Below, piece after piece: positions 9,075-17,223 of a stretch of DNA of 28,291 nucleotides. The position numbers were made by a program, and so were the translations under genes. The stretch is from positions 1 through 28,291 of the IMG/VR virus record IMGVR_UViG_3300022187_000170; one strand, given 5' to 3'. The stretch is from a virus. Positions within the stretch are counted from its first letter, which is position 1; every line of letters starts with the position of its first letter. The notes under the pieces are model-generated. The model did not search any database. It was not told where the DNA came from and was given only the letters and a program-made list of their open reading frames with translations.

Positions 9075-11767
9075 GCTTTAAAGAAAATTGTTCTAAGCTT
9101 TTAAAGCAAGCTAAGAATGTTCCCAAGGTATTTAAAGATATTACCTCTGATTTTCTAGATGACTTAGAGGTCGTGTATAGAGAGGCTGGCACGGTTGAGG
9201 GCTTTAGAGCTAGGGCTCAGCAGCTGCAGGCTGATAAGATTCTTGAGATTAAGTCTCTTCGCAACGAGGCGATTGGTGCTGTGTTTAGGGCTGAGAGAAA
9301 CAGAAACGTATTATCAAAAGGGATTGAGCAGAGGGTTCAGGCTCGTGTTGGTAATACAACAGATGCTGCTAAGATTCGAGACATAACTAAAGAGGCGGCA
9401 CGCGAGGCCCTTAAGGCTACAATCTCTGATACCACTGATGTGACCTTTGGCGGAAAGTATTCCTTTGAAGTTCGTAAGAAATCATTCTTAAGCTCTATGA
9501 TCAGCGTCGTGAAGAAGCTTGATAGGATTGAGACCAATGAGTCTAAGATGATTTTCTTTAAGAAAAGCGCGCGTGATATTTTTGAAGATGGAACTAAAGA
9601 CAAGCAGATTTTCATGGAGATGTTTGAGCTGTCTCAGGGTAGGTCAGGCGGTATTAGCAATGACCCGCTGGCTTTAAAGATTGCCAAGGTTTTACATGAA
9701 GATTTTAACCCGACAGAGCTTAAGATCAAACAGCAGGCAGGCATTTCTGTAGGTAAGAACAAGCTTTATATTACTGGTCTAGATTATTCTAAGGACATAA
9801 TAAAGAACTTGGGCAAGACGCGGTCGGAGTCTAAAGAAATATTTGTCAATATAATGAAGGATAACATTGATCTTGAGGAGAGCTTTACTACATCTAGGTC
9901 AATAGATAACTCTTTAAGATATATGTTTGATGCCATATTAGACGGCAGAAACTTTGATATGTTTGATGAGCTTGATCCAGCTGTTAAAGAAACTTTTAAC
10001 CCTGCAGTGGTTAATAAGGGGAGGTTGTCTAATAGGTTTAATAAGCCAAGAAAGATTGTGTTTAAAGACGGCGAGTCTATGTATAAGATCTTTGACAAGA
10101 TGACCGAGGGTAATCTTGCTAAGAACGTTTACAGTAGGATGATGAGAACGGCTAAGTCTGCTGCGATGATTGATACTTTTGGTCCCAACCCAGAGCTTGG
10201 GTATGCTAACTTAAAGAAGTTCTTAGCAAAGCAGTATGATCTTGATGAATCTGATTTAACAGGTGGTGTACTTGATAGGGCTGATGATATTTTTGAGACA
10301 GCTCGTGGAATCCTTCCTGAAGAGGGTTTTGCCAGTAAGTCCACCAATGGGTTTATTGCGTGGCAGGTTTTCAAGAGGCTAGGTGTCGCAGTTATATCAG
10401 CTGCGAACGACTACCCCATGGCCATTGCAACTATTAGAAGTCGTACAGGTATGGGCTATGTAGAAGCGATGAGCAGTTTGTTTGAGGAGTTTAAAACAAC
10501 TTTTAAGAGCAAGGCTCAGCAACGAGAGTATGCTGACTACTTAGAGATCTTGATGGAAAACGAGATGGGTCATATGTATAACATGTTTGCCGATGCAGCG
10601 GGAGGAAGCCCTAACAGGATAATTAAGTATGCAGACTGGGTTTTATCTGCTACAGGTTTTCACAGGCAGATCTTTTCAGCCAGGCATTCGGTTGCAGCCG
10701 TAGCGTCTAGGTTTACGGCTAAGGCTGCTCGCGAGGGGTTTGAGAATGTTGATCCTAATCTTAGGCTTCATCTTGAGGGTTATGGATTTAACTCAAAAAC
10801 TATTAATTTATTAAAAGCTGGCATTGAAAAAATTCAAGGTCCTAACTCTGTTAAAGAGATGGTTACTCCTAGAGCTATAAGAAATGGGCTAAAGCAGCTT
10901 GGAGACCTTAAGGGGTTTAAAGAAGAGTTTGGATTTAAAGGGACTGATGACAAGTTTATAGAAGAGGTTGTCAGTAGATATAAGTCTTTTCTTGGAGACG
11001 TTGCTGAGATTGGCTCTCCTAACACTACTATAAGAGATAGAGCTGCAATGAAGTTTGGCGTTAAGTCAGATTCTCAGATGTTAAACGCAGTGAGGGTTAT
11101 GACACTATTTAAGTCATTCCCTTTTGCCATGAGCCGTAAGGTATCTCATATTGCTAAAGGGAATCCAGCTTCAATGAATAAGACTTTTGCGCAGGCTATA
11201 GGACCCAATGGTGGTGGTTTTAAATCTTTAGCAGAGCTTACTGCTGGCATGACCGGAATGGCTATTCTTACACAGCTGGCAAAGGATGCTCTACGTGGAG
11301 AGACGATTGATGTAGAGAAGATGTCTGAGGACCCAATGCTTGGGGCCAAGTTTATTGGAGGGGCTCTACTTAATAGTGGTGTGTTTGGTTTATATGGAGC
11401 TGGCATGAGCGCTATATTAAGGGATGGCGTGAAAGAGGGTGGTGTTAAGTTTGTTGGTGGACCTGCTGTTTCAGAGCTTCAAGATATTGATAGGTACTTG
11501 TCAAAGGTGGGAAGAGAACTTGGCGCTGCCGCAGAGGGGGAGCAGGGCTTTGGAGAGGCTGCGACTAAGTCGTTTTCTAAGACTCTAGATTTAGGCTTTA
11601 GGCAGATACCTAATGTATGGTTTGGTGGATCGGCTTTAAAGAAAGAGCTTAACGCAATAAACCAAAGGAATCTCGATCCTGAGATGCATCAAAGAACGCA
11701 AACAAATTTTGAGAGATACCGCGAAGAAGGCGGAAGAACTAGTATATTAGAATTACTTGGGGATTAG
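9071..11767 (+). CDS. Large internal virion protein (gp16 C-terminal-like)
   Basis: 898 residues, starting with ATG in an ATGA overlap with the previous gene; GGAG at 9057-9060 is a suitable ribosome binding site. The protein is mostly helical. It contains WQVFKRLGVAVISAANDYPMAIATIRSR near residue 430, a patch of the kind found in the large ejection proteins of podoviruses, then a region around 510-560 (GSPNRIIKYADWVLSATGFHR). Toward the C-terminus are two Gly/Ala-rich hydrophobic segments (LAELTAGMTGMAILTQLA and GAKFIGGALLNSGVFGLYG) that could enter the membrane. The combined size with the previous protein (1474 residues) is near that of T7 gp16 (1318). The role as an ejected DNA-channel protein is inferred from position and composition. 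Confidence 0.62.
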   Translation: MSFKENCSKLLKQAKNVPKVFKDITSDFLDDLEVVYREAGTVEGFRARAQQLQADKILEIKSLRNEAIGAVFRAERNRNVLSKGIEQRVQARVGNTTDAAKIRDITKEAAREALKATISDTTDVTFGGKYSFEVRKKSFLSSMISVVKKLDRIETNESKMIFFKKSARDIFEDGTKDKQIFMEMFELSQGRSGGISNDPLALKIAKVLHEDFNPTELKIKQQAGISVGKNKLYITGLDYSKDIIKNLGKTRSESKEIFVNIMKDNIDLEESFTTSRSIDNSLRYMFDAILDGRNFDMFDELDPAVKETFNPAVVNKGRLSNRFNKPRKIVFKDGESMYKIFDKMTEGNLAKNVYSRMMRTAKSAAMIDTFGPNPELGYANLKKFLAKQYDLDESDLTGGVLDRADDIFETARGILPEEGFASKSTNGFIAWQVFKRLGVAVISAANDYPMAIATIRSRTGMGYVEAMSSLFEEFKTTFKSKAQQREYADYLEILMENEMGHMYNMFADAAGGSPNRIIKYADWVLSATGFHRQIFSARHSVAAVASRFTAKAAREGFENVDPNLRLHLEGYGFNSKTINLLKAGIEKIQGPNSVKEMVTPRAIRNGLKQLGDLKGFKEEFGFKGTDDKFIEEVVSRYKSFLGDVAEIGSPNTTIRDRAAMKFGVKSDSQMLNAVRVMTLFKSFPFAMSRKVSHIAKGNPASMNKTFAQAIGPNGGGFKSLAELTAGMTGMAILTQLAKDALRGETIDVEKMSEDPMLGAKFIGGALLNSGVFGLYGAGMSAILRDGVKEGGVKFVGGPAVSELQDIDRYLSKVGRELGAAAEGEQGFGEAATKSFSKTLDLGFRQIPNVWFGGSALKKELNAINQRNLDPEMHQRTQTNFERYREEGGRTSILELLGD

Positions 11768-11770
11768 ATT

Positions 11771-13747
11771 ATGGCATTGACAGACACAGACGTTAAACAG
11801 GTTTTTACAGGGGATGGCAGCACAACAACTTTTGCTATTCCATTCTCCTTTGATTCATCAGATACCTCAACAGTTAAGGTTTATCTGGTAGACACCACTG
11901 CTGATCCAGTTACTGAGACTCTACAGACTGAAGGCGGCGGCAACGATTATACTATTAGTGGAACAAATGTTGTCATGAACACTGCTCCGACAAGTGACGA
12001 GAAGCTTGTTATTATCAGAGTCACTCCTATTACTCAGGTGTTTGACAACGGATCTACTGAGAGTCTTGATGTTGATGGTCTTGAAGAAGAGATGGATAAG
12101 ATCGTTGAGCAGGTTCAAGAGCTTGACGAGCGTATTGATAGAGCTGTTCTGTTTAGACTCTCCACTGGGCAGAGCGCTAATGCTATTACAATGCCTGAGC
12201 CCACGGCTGATGGTTTCTTAAAGTGGAATAGTGCAGCTGATGGATTAGAAAACTCTGATGCCATAACAGATCAGGATCTATTCACCACTGATGATGTGAC
12301 TTTTAACTCAGTTACAATCAGTGGCTTGACTGCTAGTCGACCTGTTTTAACAAATGGCGCGAAGGCTTTGTCTAGTGGGCAGATCAATCTAGCTTCTAGT
12401 GATTACGTTACAGGCACTCTTGCTATTGGCAATGGTGGCACTGGACAGACGACAGCCACTGCAGCTTTCGATGCCCTAGGTCCGGGAACAACTAAGGGCG
12501 ATATTATAGTTCATGATGGTACTAATCATATAAGATTACCTGTCGGCACTGATAACCAAGTTCTTGTAGCAGCTAGTGGTGAGGCTAGTGGCCTGCAGTG
12601 GCAGAGTTCGGCTAGTTCAACATTAACAACAAAGGGCGACATCTTCACCTATAGTACAGCGAACGCCCGATTACCTGTAGGAACCGATGGCCAGGTTCTT
12701 GTAGCTGATAGCGGTGAGACAACGGGTCTTGTATGGACTGATGCTACAGCCCTAGGTTCTGATCCTCTAACCACTAAGGGTGATTTGTTTACCTTTGATT
12801 CTGATGCCGCTAGATTAGCGGTGGGCACCAATGGACAGGTTCTTGTAGCTGATAGTGGTGAGGCAACAGGCTTGTTGTGGCAAGATGCTACAGCCTTAGG
12901 TTCTGATCCTCTAACCACTAAGGGTGATTTGTTTACCTTTGATTCTGATGCCGCTAGATTAGCGGTGGGCACCGACGGACAGTTCTTAGTGGCAGATAGT
13001 GGTGAGGCAACAGGTCTTGTATGGCAGACATTAAGTGTTGATCTAACCGCTGATGTAACTGGAGCGCTACCCATTGCTAACGGTGGAACAGGGCAAACTA
13101 CACAGACGGCTGCCATGGATGCGCTCTCTCCCACAACCACTAAGGGTGACTTGCTTGTTGATGACGGCACTAATGTTGTCAGGGTAGCTGTGGGGACTAA
13201 TGATCAGATCTTAGTGGCTGACAGCGGAGAAGCGGCAGGCGTTCGGTGGGCTGATAATACTGCCGGTGGTGGCGGTGGAGGCGGTGGAGGCTTCACATGG
13301 TTTAACGACGATGGTGACGCCCCACTAGATCAGGTTAAGTATAACAATAAGGTGTGGACTTTCTCAGATGGCTTGGCTCAGTATTTGTACACCACAGTAA
13401 AGGTTCCTCAGACCTATATCGCAGGGAACCAGATTAAGATGTTTATTACGCACTTTCATGAGGCGGCAAGTGCTACGCAGCTTCTTCAAGCGCAAGCGAC
13501 ATTGATTGAGCCAGGCGATGCTTTTGATGACACCACAGATCAGAGGACTACCACGAATACGGCGACAGCTGGTGGTGATAAGGTTACAATTCAGGCTGAG
13601 TTAGACCTTACTGATAGCAGTGGGCAGATTAACTCGGTGGCGGTAGCTGCAGGGGATCTAATTAAGGTTAGACTTAGTAGGGGAACAGACACATCAACAG
13701 CTGATGTACATTTTATTGAGAGTTCAACGGAGGTTACATTCTCATGA
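11771..13747 (+). CDS. Tail fibre protein with T7 gp17-like N-terminus and tandem repeats
   Basis: 658 residues, no cysteine. The first ~130 residues (VFTGDGSTTTFAIPFSF...VKVYLVD...DYTISGTNVVMNTAP, then VIIRVTPITQ) match the tail-fibre N-terminal domain that attaches T7-type fibres to the tail. A helical coiled-coil-like stretch (MDKIVEQVQELDERIDRAV) follows. From ~230 to ~500 there are five repeats of the form TTKGDLF...LAVGTNGQVLVADSGEATGLLW, a phage tail repeat, interspersed with two copies of PIANGGTGQTT-type elements. A run of nine glycines (~505-515) joins this stalk to a ~140-residue C-terminal domain, presumably the receptor-binding tip. The gene overlaps the following signal-peptide protein gene by four bases (ATGA). 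Confidence 0.85.
   Translation: MALTDTDVKQVFTGDGSTTTFAIPFSFDSSDTSTVKVYLVDTTADPVTETLQTEGGGNDYTISGTNVVMNTAPTSDEKLVIIRVTPITQVFDNGSTESLDVDGLEEEMDKIVEQVQELDERIDRAVLFRLSTGQSANAITMPEPTADGFLKWNSAADGLENSDAITDQDLFTTDDVTFNSVTISGLTASRPVLTNGAKALSSGQINLASSDYVTGTLAIGNGGTGQTTATAAFDALGPGTTKGDIIVHDGTNHIRLPVGTDNQVLVAASGEASGLQWQSSASSTLTTKGDIFTYSTANARLPVGTDGQVLVADSGETTGLVWTDATALGSDPLTTKGDLFTFDSDAARLAVGTNGQVLVADSGEATGLLWQDATALGSDPLTTKGDLFTFDSDAARLAVGTDGQFLVADSGEATGLVWQTLSVDLTADVTGALPIANGGTGQTTQTAAMDALSPTTTKGDLLVDDGTNVVRVAVGTNDQILVADSGEAAGVRWADNTAGGGGGGGGGFTWFNDDGDAPLDQVKYNNKVWTFSDGLAQYLYTTVKVPQTYIAGNQIKMFITHFHEAASATQLLQAQATLIEPGDAFDDTTDQRTTTNTATAGGDKVTIQAELDLTDSSGQINSVAVAAGDLIKVRLSRGTDTSTADVHFIESSTEVTFS
12740..13027 (+). 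repeat. Two near-identical 144-bp tandem repeats in the tail fibre gene
   Basis: Units 12740-12883 and 12884-13027 are head-to-tail copies with a period of 144 bp (48 codons). They share long identical stretches, including the segment from GATGCTACAGCC to the GGTGGGCACC block; differences are concentrated near the end of the second unit. More diverged copies lie on both sides (about 12492-12610, 12615-12739 and 13136-13258). The period is a multiple of three, so unit loss or gain would keep the frame. The near identity suggests recent duplication or gene conversion. Confidence 0.9.
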
Positions 13748-15609
13748 TCAGAGCAATTCTATTAACACTTCTAAGTATCACAGCACTGGCGTTAACTGAT
13801 GTTGAGCGAGCAGAGCTTATAGCTAAGAACCTTATGACTAACCCTGGTGGAGAGAGGGTCACTCAAGGCTGGGCTAATGTGGGTGGAACGTTTACTCACA
13901 CAACAACCGCAGCACAAGTGGCAAGTGGCAATGCAGCACTTAACTTTGATGCTGATGCCTCTGGGGACGCTCTTGACTACACTCCTGTTGCGATTCCTCA
14001 GGGAGCCTATAAAAACGTGGGTGTAGCTAGATGTTACTTTAAAGGAGCATCAGCCATCACTCATAAGTTTCAGGTTCATGATGGTACTAACATCTTAGCT
14101 GAGGACGATGTTACAAGCTCTACTGATAAGTTCACAGCTACTTCGCTGTATTTTAGCTTCCCAAATTCGGGCAGCGTTGGGTTATCTATTGTAGCCCAAG
14201 CCGATGAGGCGGCCACATATATTGATGATTGTTACATCGGGTTAGCCAGTGGCGCTGGCATGAGTGAAGTCAGCCAGGCTGAGCTTTACACTTATGCAAC
14301 ACAGGCTTTCACATCAGCGTCATGCTCTTACTCAGGTGGCTCAGATACATTAGCCTCGTTTGGGGCTGACACAGATTGCGCCGGATTTAGCGCAGACATT
14401 GGGAAGGGTGAAGCTCCGGCAACAAAAATATTAGGTTGGAAATATGCAACCCTACCTCCAGGTAGATACAAAGTTACCTTTGCTTTCCCATCAAACCACG
14501 ACACTAATGGTGGTAAGTGTGCCTTTAGAATCAACGATGGGACTGATTCAAAAGGAGCAACGAGTATTAGATATGCTGCTACAAGTGACTTTATTCCAAC
14601 TGTAACAAGTGCTGTTTTTGAATATTCGACAGCTCAATCTGATTTAACTTTTGAACTTTTCTACTTGGAGCCAGATGCAGGGAACTGCCTTGTATCACTT
14701 GATGCTGCTTATAGAGAGGCTTCAATTATAGTTGAGAAACTTCCCACATCCTCGCAGACGGCGTTTAACTTTGATAACACCTCTGCTTTTTGGACAGGCT
14801 ACCATGACACTGATTGTTCTTGGTCAACAACAAGCTCTACTTACACCGACTTATCGGACGATGCTAGTTGTACGTTCACAGAGCGGTTTAATAGAAATAT
14901 GGGCACAGTGACCACGTTTGGAGCAAGTCAACCAGGTATCGTCTTTACCCCGCCACGAGCTGGAGTTTATGAAGTTTGCGCAAACGTGGCTCTGTATAAT
15001 TCTACAAATGCAAACTTTGCAGCCATACAATTATTAGATGGTGACAATAATGAATTAGACGAGAAGCCTTATAATGGATCTAATAACAGGATTGTGTATC
15101 AAAAAACGTGTGGGTTTTTAACGGCAGACGGCGTAAGTTCACACACTGCTAAAATAAGGCTGTCTAATCTGACATCCGGGGGGACGGCGTACATTAATAG
15201 GACTGTCCAAGGTGACACAATTACCTGGACAATTAAATCGATGGAACAAAGCCACCCAGCGCCAGTGATCAATAACTCAGTGACCTCAAACGGCGATGGG
15301 CCTTTTAGGATTGAAAGTGCGTATATTGATAATGGAGCAGGAGCAGCGTGTAGCTCTAACCCTTGTACAGTTTCTCAAGAAACAGGGGATTGGCTAGGCG
15401 TTGCTGATCGAGATGGTACGGGTGACTATGGGTTGAACTTACAGCCTGGAATTTTCTCATCCGCCCCAAATTGCATAACCACCTCTACTCAAGCCAGGAT
15501 TGTTACAATTGGATCTGCGGATACGTCATCAATAGAGCTACAAAGTTTTAATACTTCTGCGGGCGGTGCGGATGCAGCTTTCTATATCATGTGCATGGGG
15601 CCGCGATAA
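13744..15609 (+). CDS. Exported cysteine-rich fibre-like protein (signal peptide)
   Basis: 621 residues. The ATG overlaps the fibre stop (ATGA). The N-terminus, MIRAILLTLLSITALALTDV, has a basic start, a hydrophobic core and an Ala/Leu end typical of a Sec signal peptide. The mature part begins with NLMTNPGGERVTQGWANVGG, a pattern typical of jelly-roll carbohydrate-binding modules in phage tail proteins. There are 14 cysteines, against none in the adjacent fibre, which suits an oxidising extracytoplasmic site. The C-terminal ~200 residues contain beta-rich segments (GVYEVCANVALYNSTNANF, then TAKIRLSNLTSGGTAYINRT). Position suggests a structural or adsorption role, but export suggests a protein placed in the host envelope. 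No enzymatic motif is seen. Function is unknown. Confidence 0.7.
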   Translation: MIRAILLTLLSITALALTDVERAELIAKNLMTNPGGERVTQGWANVGGTFTHTTTAAQVASGNAALNFDADASGDALDYTPVAIPQGAYKNVGVARCYFKGASAITHKFQVHDGTNILAEDDVTSSTDKFTATSLYFSFPNSGSVGLSIVAQADEAATYIDDCYIGLASGAGMSEVSQAELYTYATQAFTSASCSYSGGSDTLASFGADTDCAGFSADIGKGEAPATKILGWKYATLPPGRYKVTFAFPSNHDTNGGKCAFRINDGTDSKGATSIRYAATSDFIPTVTSAVFEYSTAQSDLTFELFYLEPDAGNCLVSLDAAYREASIIVEKLPTSSQTAFNFDNTSAFWTGYHDTDCSWSTTSSTYTDLSDDASCTFTERFNRNMGTVTTFGASQPGIVFTPPRAGVYEVCANVALYNSTNANFAAIQLLDGDNNELDEKPYNGSNNRIVYQKTCGFLTADGVSSHTAKIRLSNLTSGGTAYINRTVQGDTITWTIKSMEQSHPAPVINNSVTSNGDGPFRIESAYIDNGAGAACSSNPCTVSQETGDWLGVADRDGTGDYGLNLQPGIFSSAPNCITTSTQARIVTIGSADTSSIELQSFNTSAGGADAAFYIMCMGPR

Positions 15610-15641
15610 TGTTTAACAACTTCCAAGAGGAGGGAAGATAA

Positions 15642-16166
15642 ATGAAGAAACTATTAACCTTAACCCTATTACTATCAACAGTGGCTTTTGCTAAAGCGCC
15701 ATATCAGCCCGAGGTTCACAAGCGCTTCTTGGAGATCGAGAAGTTTGTAACCAAGGATGTCGCAAGCTCTGGTGACGGTCGATATGCAGGCAAGTATTTT
15801 GCTGCTGAAATTGATTACACCGACATTGAGGCACAGTCTGATGTAGCTATTCAGATCAACGTTCCTGATAACGCTATCATCACCAACTGCTTTTATGACG
15901 TACACACCACGTTCACAAGCTCAAGTGATGCTGCCACAATCGGGTTTCAGATTGAATCTAGTGAAGATCTGTTTGCTCCAACCGCTATCTCTTCAGGGAC
16001 CACTTGGGATGCTGCTGGACCTAAACAGATGATCCCAGACTGGGCGACAGTTGGAGATCAAATTAAACTAACCGCAGCTCGTGACATAGAGGTCTTAAGA
16101 GGTGGCGGAGAAGATCTAACTGCAGGAGCAATGACTGTATTCTGCAACTACTTCGTTGCAAAGTAA
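15642..16166 (+). CDS. Exported homologue of phage head-decoration protein
   Basis: 174 residues; the ATG is preceded by GAGGAGGGA at about 15628. The N-terminus MKKLLTLTLLLSTVAFAKAP is a textbook Sec signal peptide with a probable cleavage after AFA. The mature part (DIEAQSDVAIQINVPDNAII, FYDVHTTFTSSSDAATIGFQ, SSEDLFAPTAI, IKLTAARDIEVLRGGGEDLT, MTVFCNYFVAK) follows the pattern of small phage structural proteins found next to capsid genes (IPDNAII...YDV.T...S...AATI....E...DL......LTAG...V...Y). Two cysteines could form a disulfide. The reason a virion-type protein should be exported is not known; coating of the host envelope or a host-interaction role is inference. Confidence 0.7.
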   Translation: MKKLLTLTLLLSTVAFAKAPYQPEVHKRFLEIEKFVTKDVASSGDGRYAGKYFAAEIDYTDIEAQSDVAIQINVPDNAIITNCFYDVHTTFTSSSDAATIGFQIESSEDLFAPTAISSGTTWDAAGPKQMIPDWATVGDQIKLTAARDIEVLRGGGEDLTAGAMTVFCNYFVAK

Positions 16167-16177
16167 GGAGATAAGAC

Positions 16178-16495
16178 GTGCAAAAAGGAATTAAAGAATC
16201 ACAAGAAATGTTGGCAGCTATTCTAGAGGTAGCTGTAGTGCTTGGCCCCATCCTTCGAGATGGCTTTCAAGCAGGGCAAGATCTATCAGCTATCTTTGCT
16301 CAGCTTTCAGGAAATGAAGCATTGAAGGCTAAGATTGCAGCGGCTGTTGAGAAGGCTAATGAAGTGCCAGCTGAGCTTAAAGATCTTGACTTGAATGAGG
16401 GATTGCAGCTTCTTATCGTGGCTGTGCCTGAGATTCAGCGAGTGCTTGATGCTTGGAAAGAGGTTGAGGCTCCAGCGCCTGCAGTTAAAGCATGA
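16178..16495 (+). CDS. Small conserved phage protein, possibly lysis-associated
   Basis: 105 residues with a GTG start preceded by AAGGAG (16166-16171). Residues ~9-27 (EMLAAILEVAVVLGPILRD) form a hydrophobic, possibly amphipathic helix. The C-terminal half has the pattern EVPAELKDLDLNEGLQLL, seen in small phage proteins of unknown function, and an Ala/Pro tail. The stop overlaps the next start (ATGA), so it is translated with the small membrane-associated gene that follows. Its neighbours suggest a place in the lysis region, but no specific function can be assigned. Confidence 0.6.
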   Translation: MQKGIKESQEMLAAILEVAVVLGPILRDGFQAGQDLSAIFAQLSGNEALKAKIAAAVEKANEVPAELKDLDLNEGLQLLIVAVPEIQRVLDAWKEVEAPAPAVKA

Positions 16496-16674
16496 GTTGG
16501 ATAGCTCTTATACCTGCTATCATCAAGGCGATACCTGAGGTGATTAAACTCATCAACGCCTTGTTGAAAGTTAATAAAGAGAAAGAGGCGCAGCGAGAGC
16601 GAGATCGCGCCAGAGACGAGTGGGATGACTATGAGGACAGATACCGTGAGAAAAGCGACCCTGATTCTAAGTAG
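16492..16674 (+). CDS. Small protein with N-terminal hydrophobic helix (holin/spanin candidate)
   Basis: 60 residues, coupled to the previous gene by ATGA. The first 25 residues (WIALIPAIIKAIPEVIKLIN) form a hydrophobic, partly amphipathic helix; the remainder is strongly charged (EKEAQRERDRARDEWDDYED). Its 3' end contains the start of the next lipoprotein gene in another frame, an arrangement often seen for inner-membrane and outer-membrane spanin pairs (Rz/Rz1). At 60 residues it is short for an i-spanin, and a pinholin- or holin-like role is equally possible. Confidence 0.5.
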   Translation: MSWIALIPAIIKAIPEVIKLINALLKVNKEKEAQRERDRARDEWDDYEDRYREKSDPDSK

Positions 16675-16933
16675 CCTACTAATCGCTGTTGCGTGCAGTT
16701 CTTTTTCTTATAAGTGGTGGGGGGCAGACATGTCAGATCTGTCCCCTGCTGAATTGGAAGAGATAAGACTTGTTGCAGGTAATCGCGGTGGGCGCAATAC
16801 CTCAGGGAGAATGTGCTTTCACCTACCCGATCAACTACCCCGCTGTGTTGTTATGCGGGATGTAGAATTTAGAGACTTGATGCTTGAGTATGCTGAGATG
16901 AAAGAGCGTTTAAAGAATTGTGAGGAACCATGA
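16646..16933 (+). CDS. Small lipoprotein, start nested in the preceding gene
   Basis: The GTG at 16646 is chosen because GAGG (16633-16636) lies 9 bases upstream and it yields a classical lipoprotein signal (VRKATLILSSLLIAVACSS) with the lipid-modified Cys after AVA. An in-frame ATG at 16625 would add seven residues and weaken the signal. The mature part (~75 residues) contains WWGADMSDLSPAELEEIRLVAG, two cysteines (CFHLPDQLPRC) and a charged C-terminal helix. The first 29 bases overlap the previous gene. Function unknown; the outer-membrane half of a spanin system is a possibility because of the overlap and the lipobox. Confidence 0.6.
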   Translation: MRKATLILSSLLIAVACSSFSYKWWGADMSDLSPAELEEIRLVAGNRGGRNTSGRMCFHLPDQLPRCVVMRDVEFRDLMLEYAEMKERLKNCEEP

Positions 16934-17151
16934 AAAAACTAATAGCAATTTGTAGTGTATTTGTACTTGCTGGATGTGGCTGGTTTGGTGGAGAGCCTGA
17001 TAAGCCAGTAGACCGAGGTGTTTGTTGGAAGATGCCAGAAGACTTTGACAAGCTACCAGAAGAGGCACCTAAGGACTGTAAAGCAGGTGACGTTGTTTGT
17101 GGTAACGATATGAAGTGCCATAGCTCATGCTCTAAGTGTCCAAAGAGCTAA
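16930..17151 (+). CDS. Small cysteine-rich lipoprotein
   Basis: 73 residues; the ATG overlaps the preceding stop (ATGA). The N-terminus KKLIAICSVFVLAGCGWFGG has a perfect lipobox (LAGC, Cys15). The mature peptide of 59 residues is Pro/Glu/Asp/Lys-rich with six further cysteines, including CHSSCSKC at the C-terminus, so disulfides or metal binding are possible. Small proline-containing lipoproteins in phage lysis cassettes are often o-spanins (Rz1-like). The Cys-rich end is unusual for that group, so the role is left open. Confidence 0.65.
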   Translation: MKKLIAICSVFVLAGCGWFGGEPDKPVDRGVCWKMPEDFDKLPEEAPKDCKAGDVVCGNDMKCHSSCSKCPKS

Positions 17152-17154
17152 GCG

Positions 17155-17223
17155 ATGCATTGGCTATACCGCTTATTCTTCTGGTTTGAAGAGAAATACA
17201 GAAAGAGAAAAGACAAGAAATGA
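17155..17223 (+). CDS. 22-residue micro-ORF upstream of the endolysin
   Basis: An ATG at 17155 opens a 22-codon frame encoding MHWLYRLFFWFEEKYRKRKD plus two lysines, whose stop TGA overlaps the endolysin ATG (ATGA at 17220). The peptide has an aromatic, hydrophobic N-terminal half (three Trp/Phe clusters) and a strongly basic C-terminal half, like a small amphipathic membrane peptide. The ribosome binding site is poor (AAAGAG about ten bases upstream). It fills the space between the lipoprotein gene and the endolysin with the same ATGA coupling as the other genes in this cluster. It may be a real peptide or a translational coupling leader. Confidence 0.4.
   Translation: MHWLYRLFFWFEEKYRKRKDKK

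Noticed and set aside
12649-13170. 173-codon minus-strand open frame opposite the fibre repeats
   Set aside because: It arises from the repeated, stop-poor composition of the fibre gene; its own repeats mirror those of the fibre.
17200-17219. AGAAAGAGAAAAGACAAGAA before the endolysin as a fourth hairpin leader
   Set aside because: The purine run resembles leaders A to C, but no hairpin precedes it and the spacing to ATG differs; it is also within the micro-ORF.
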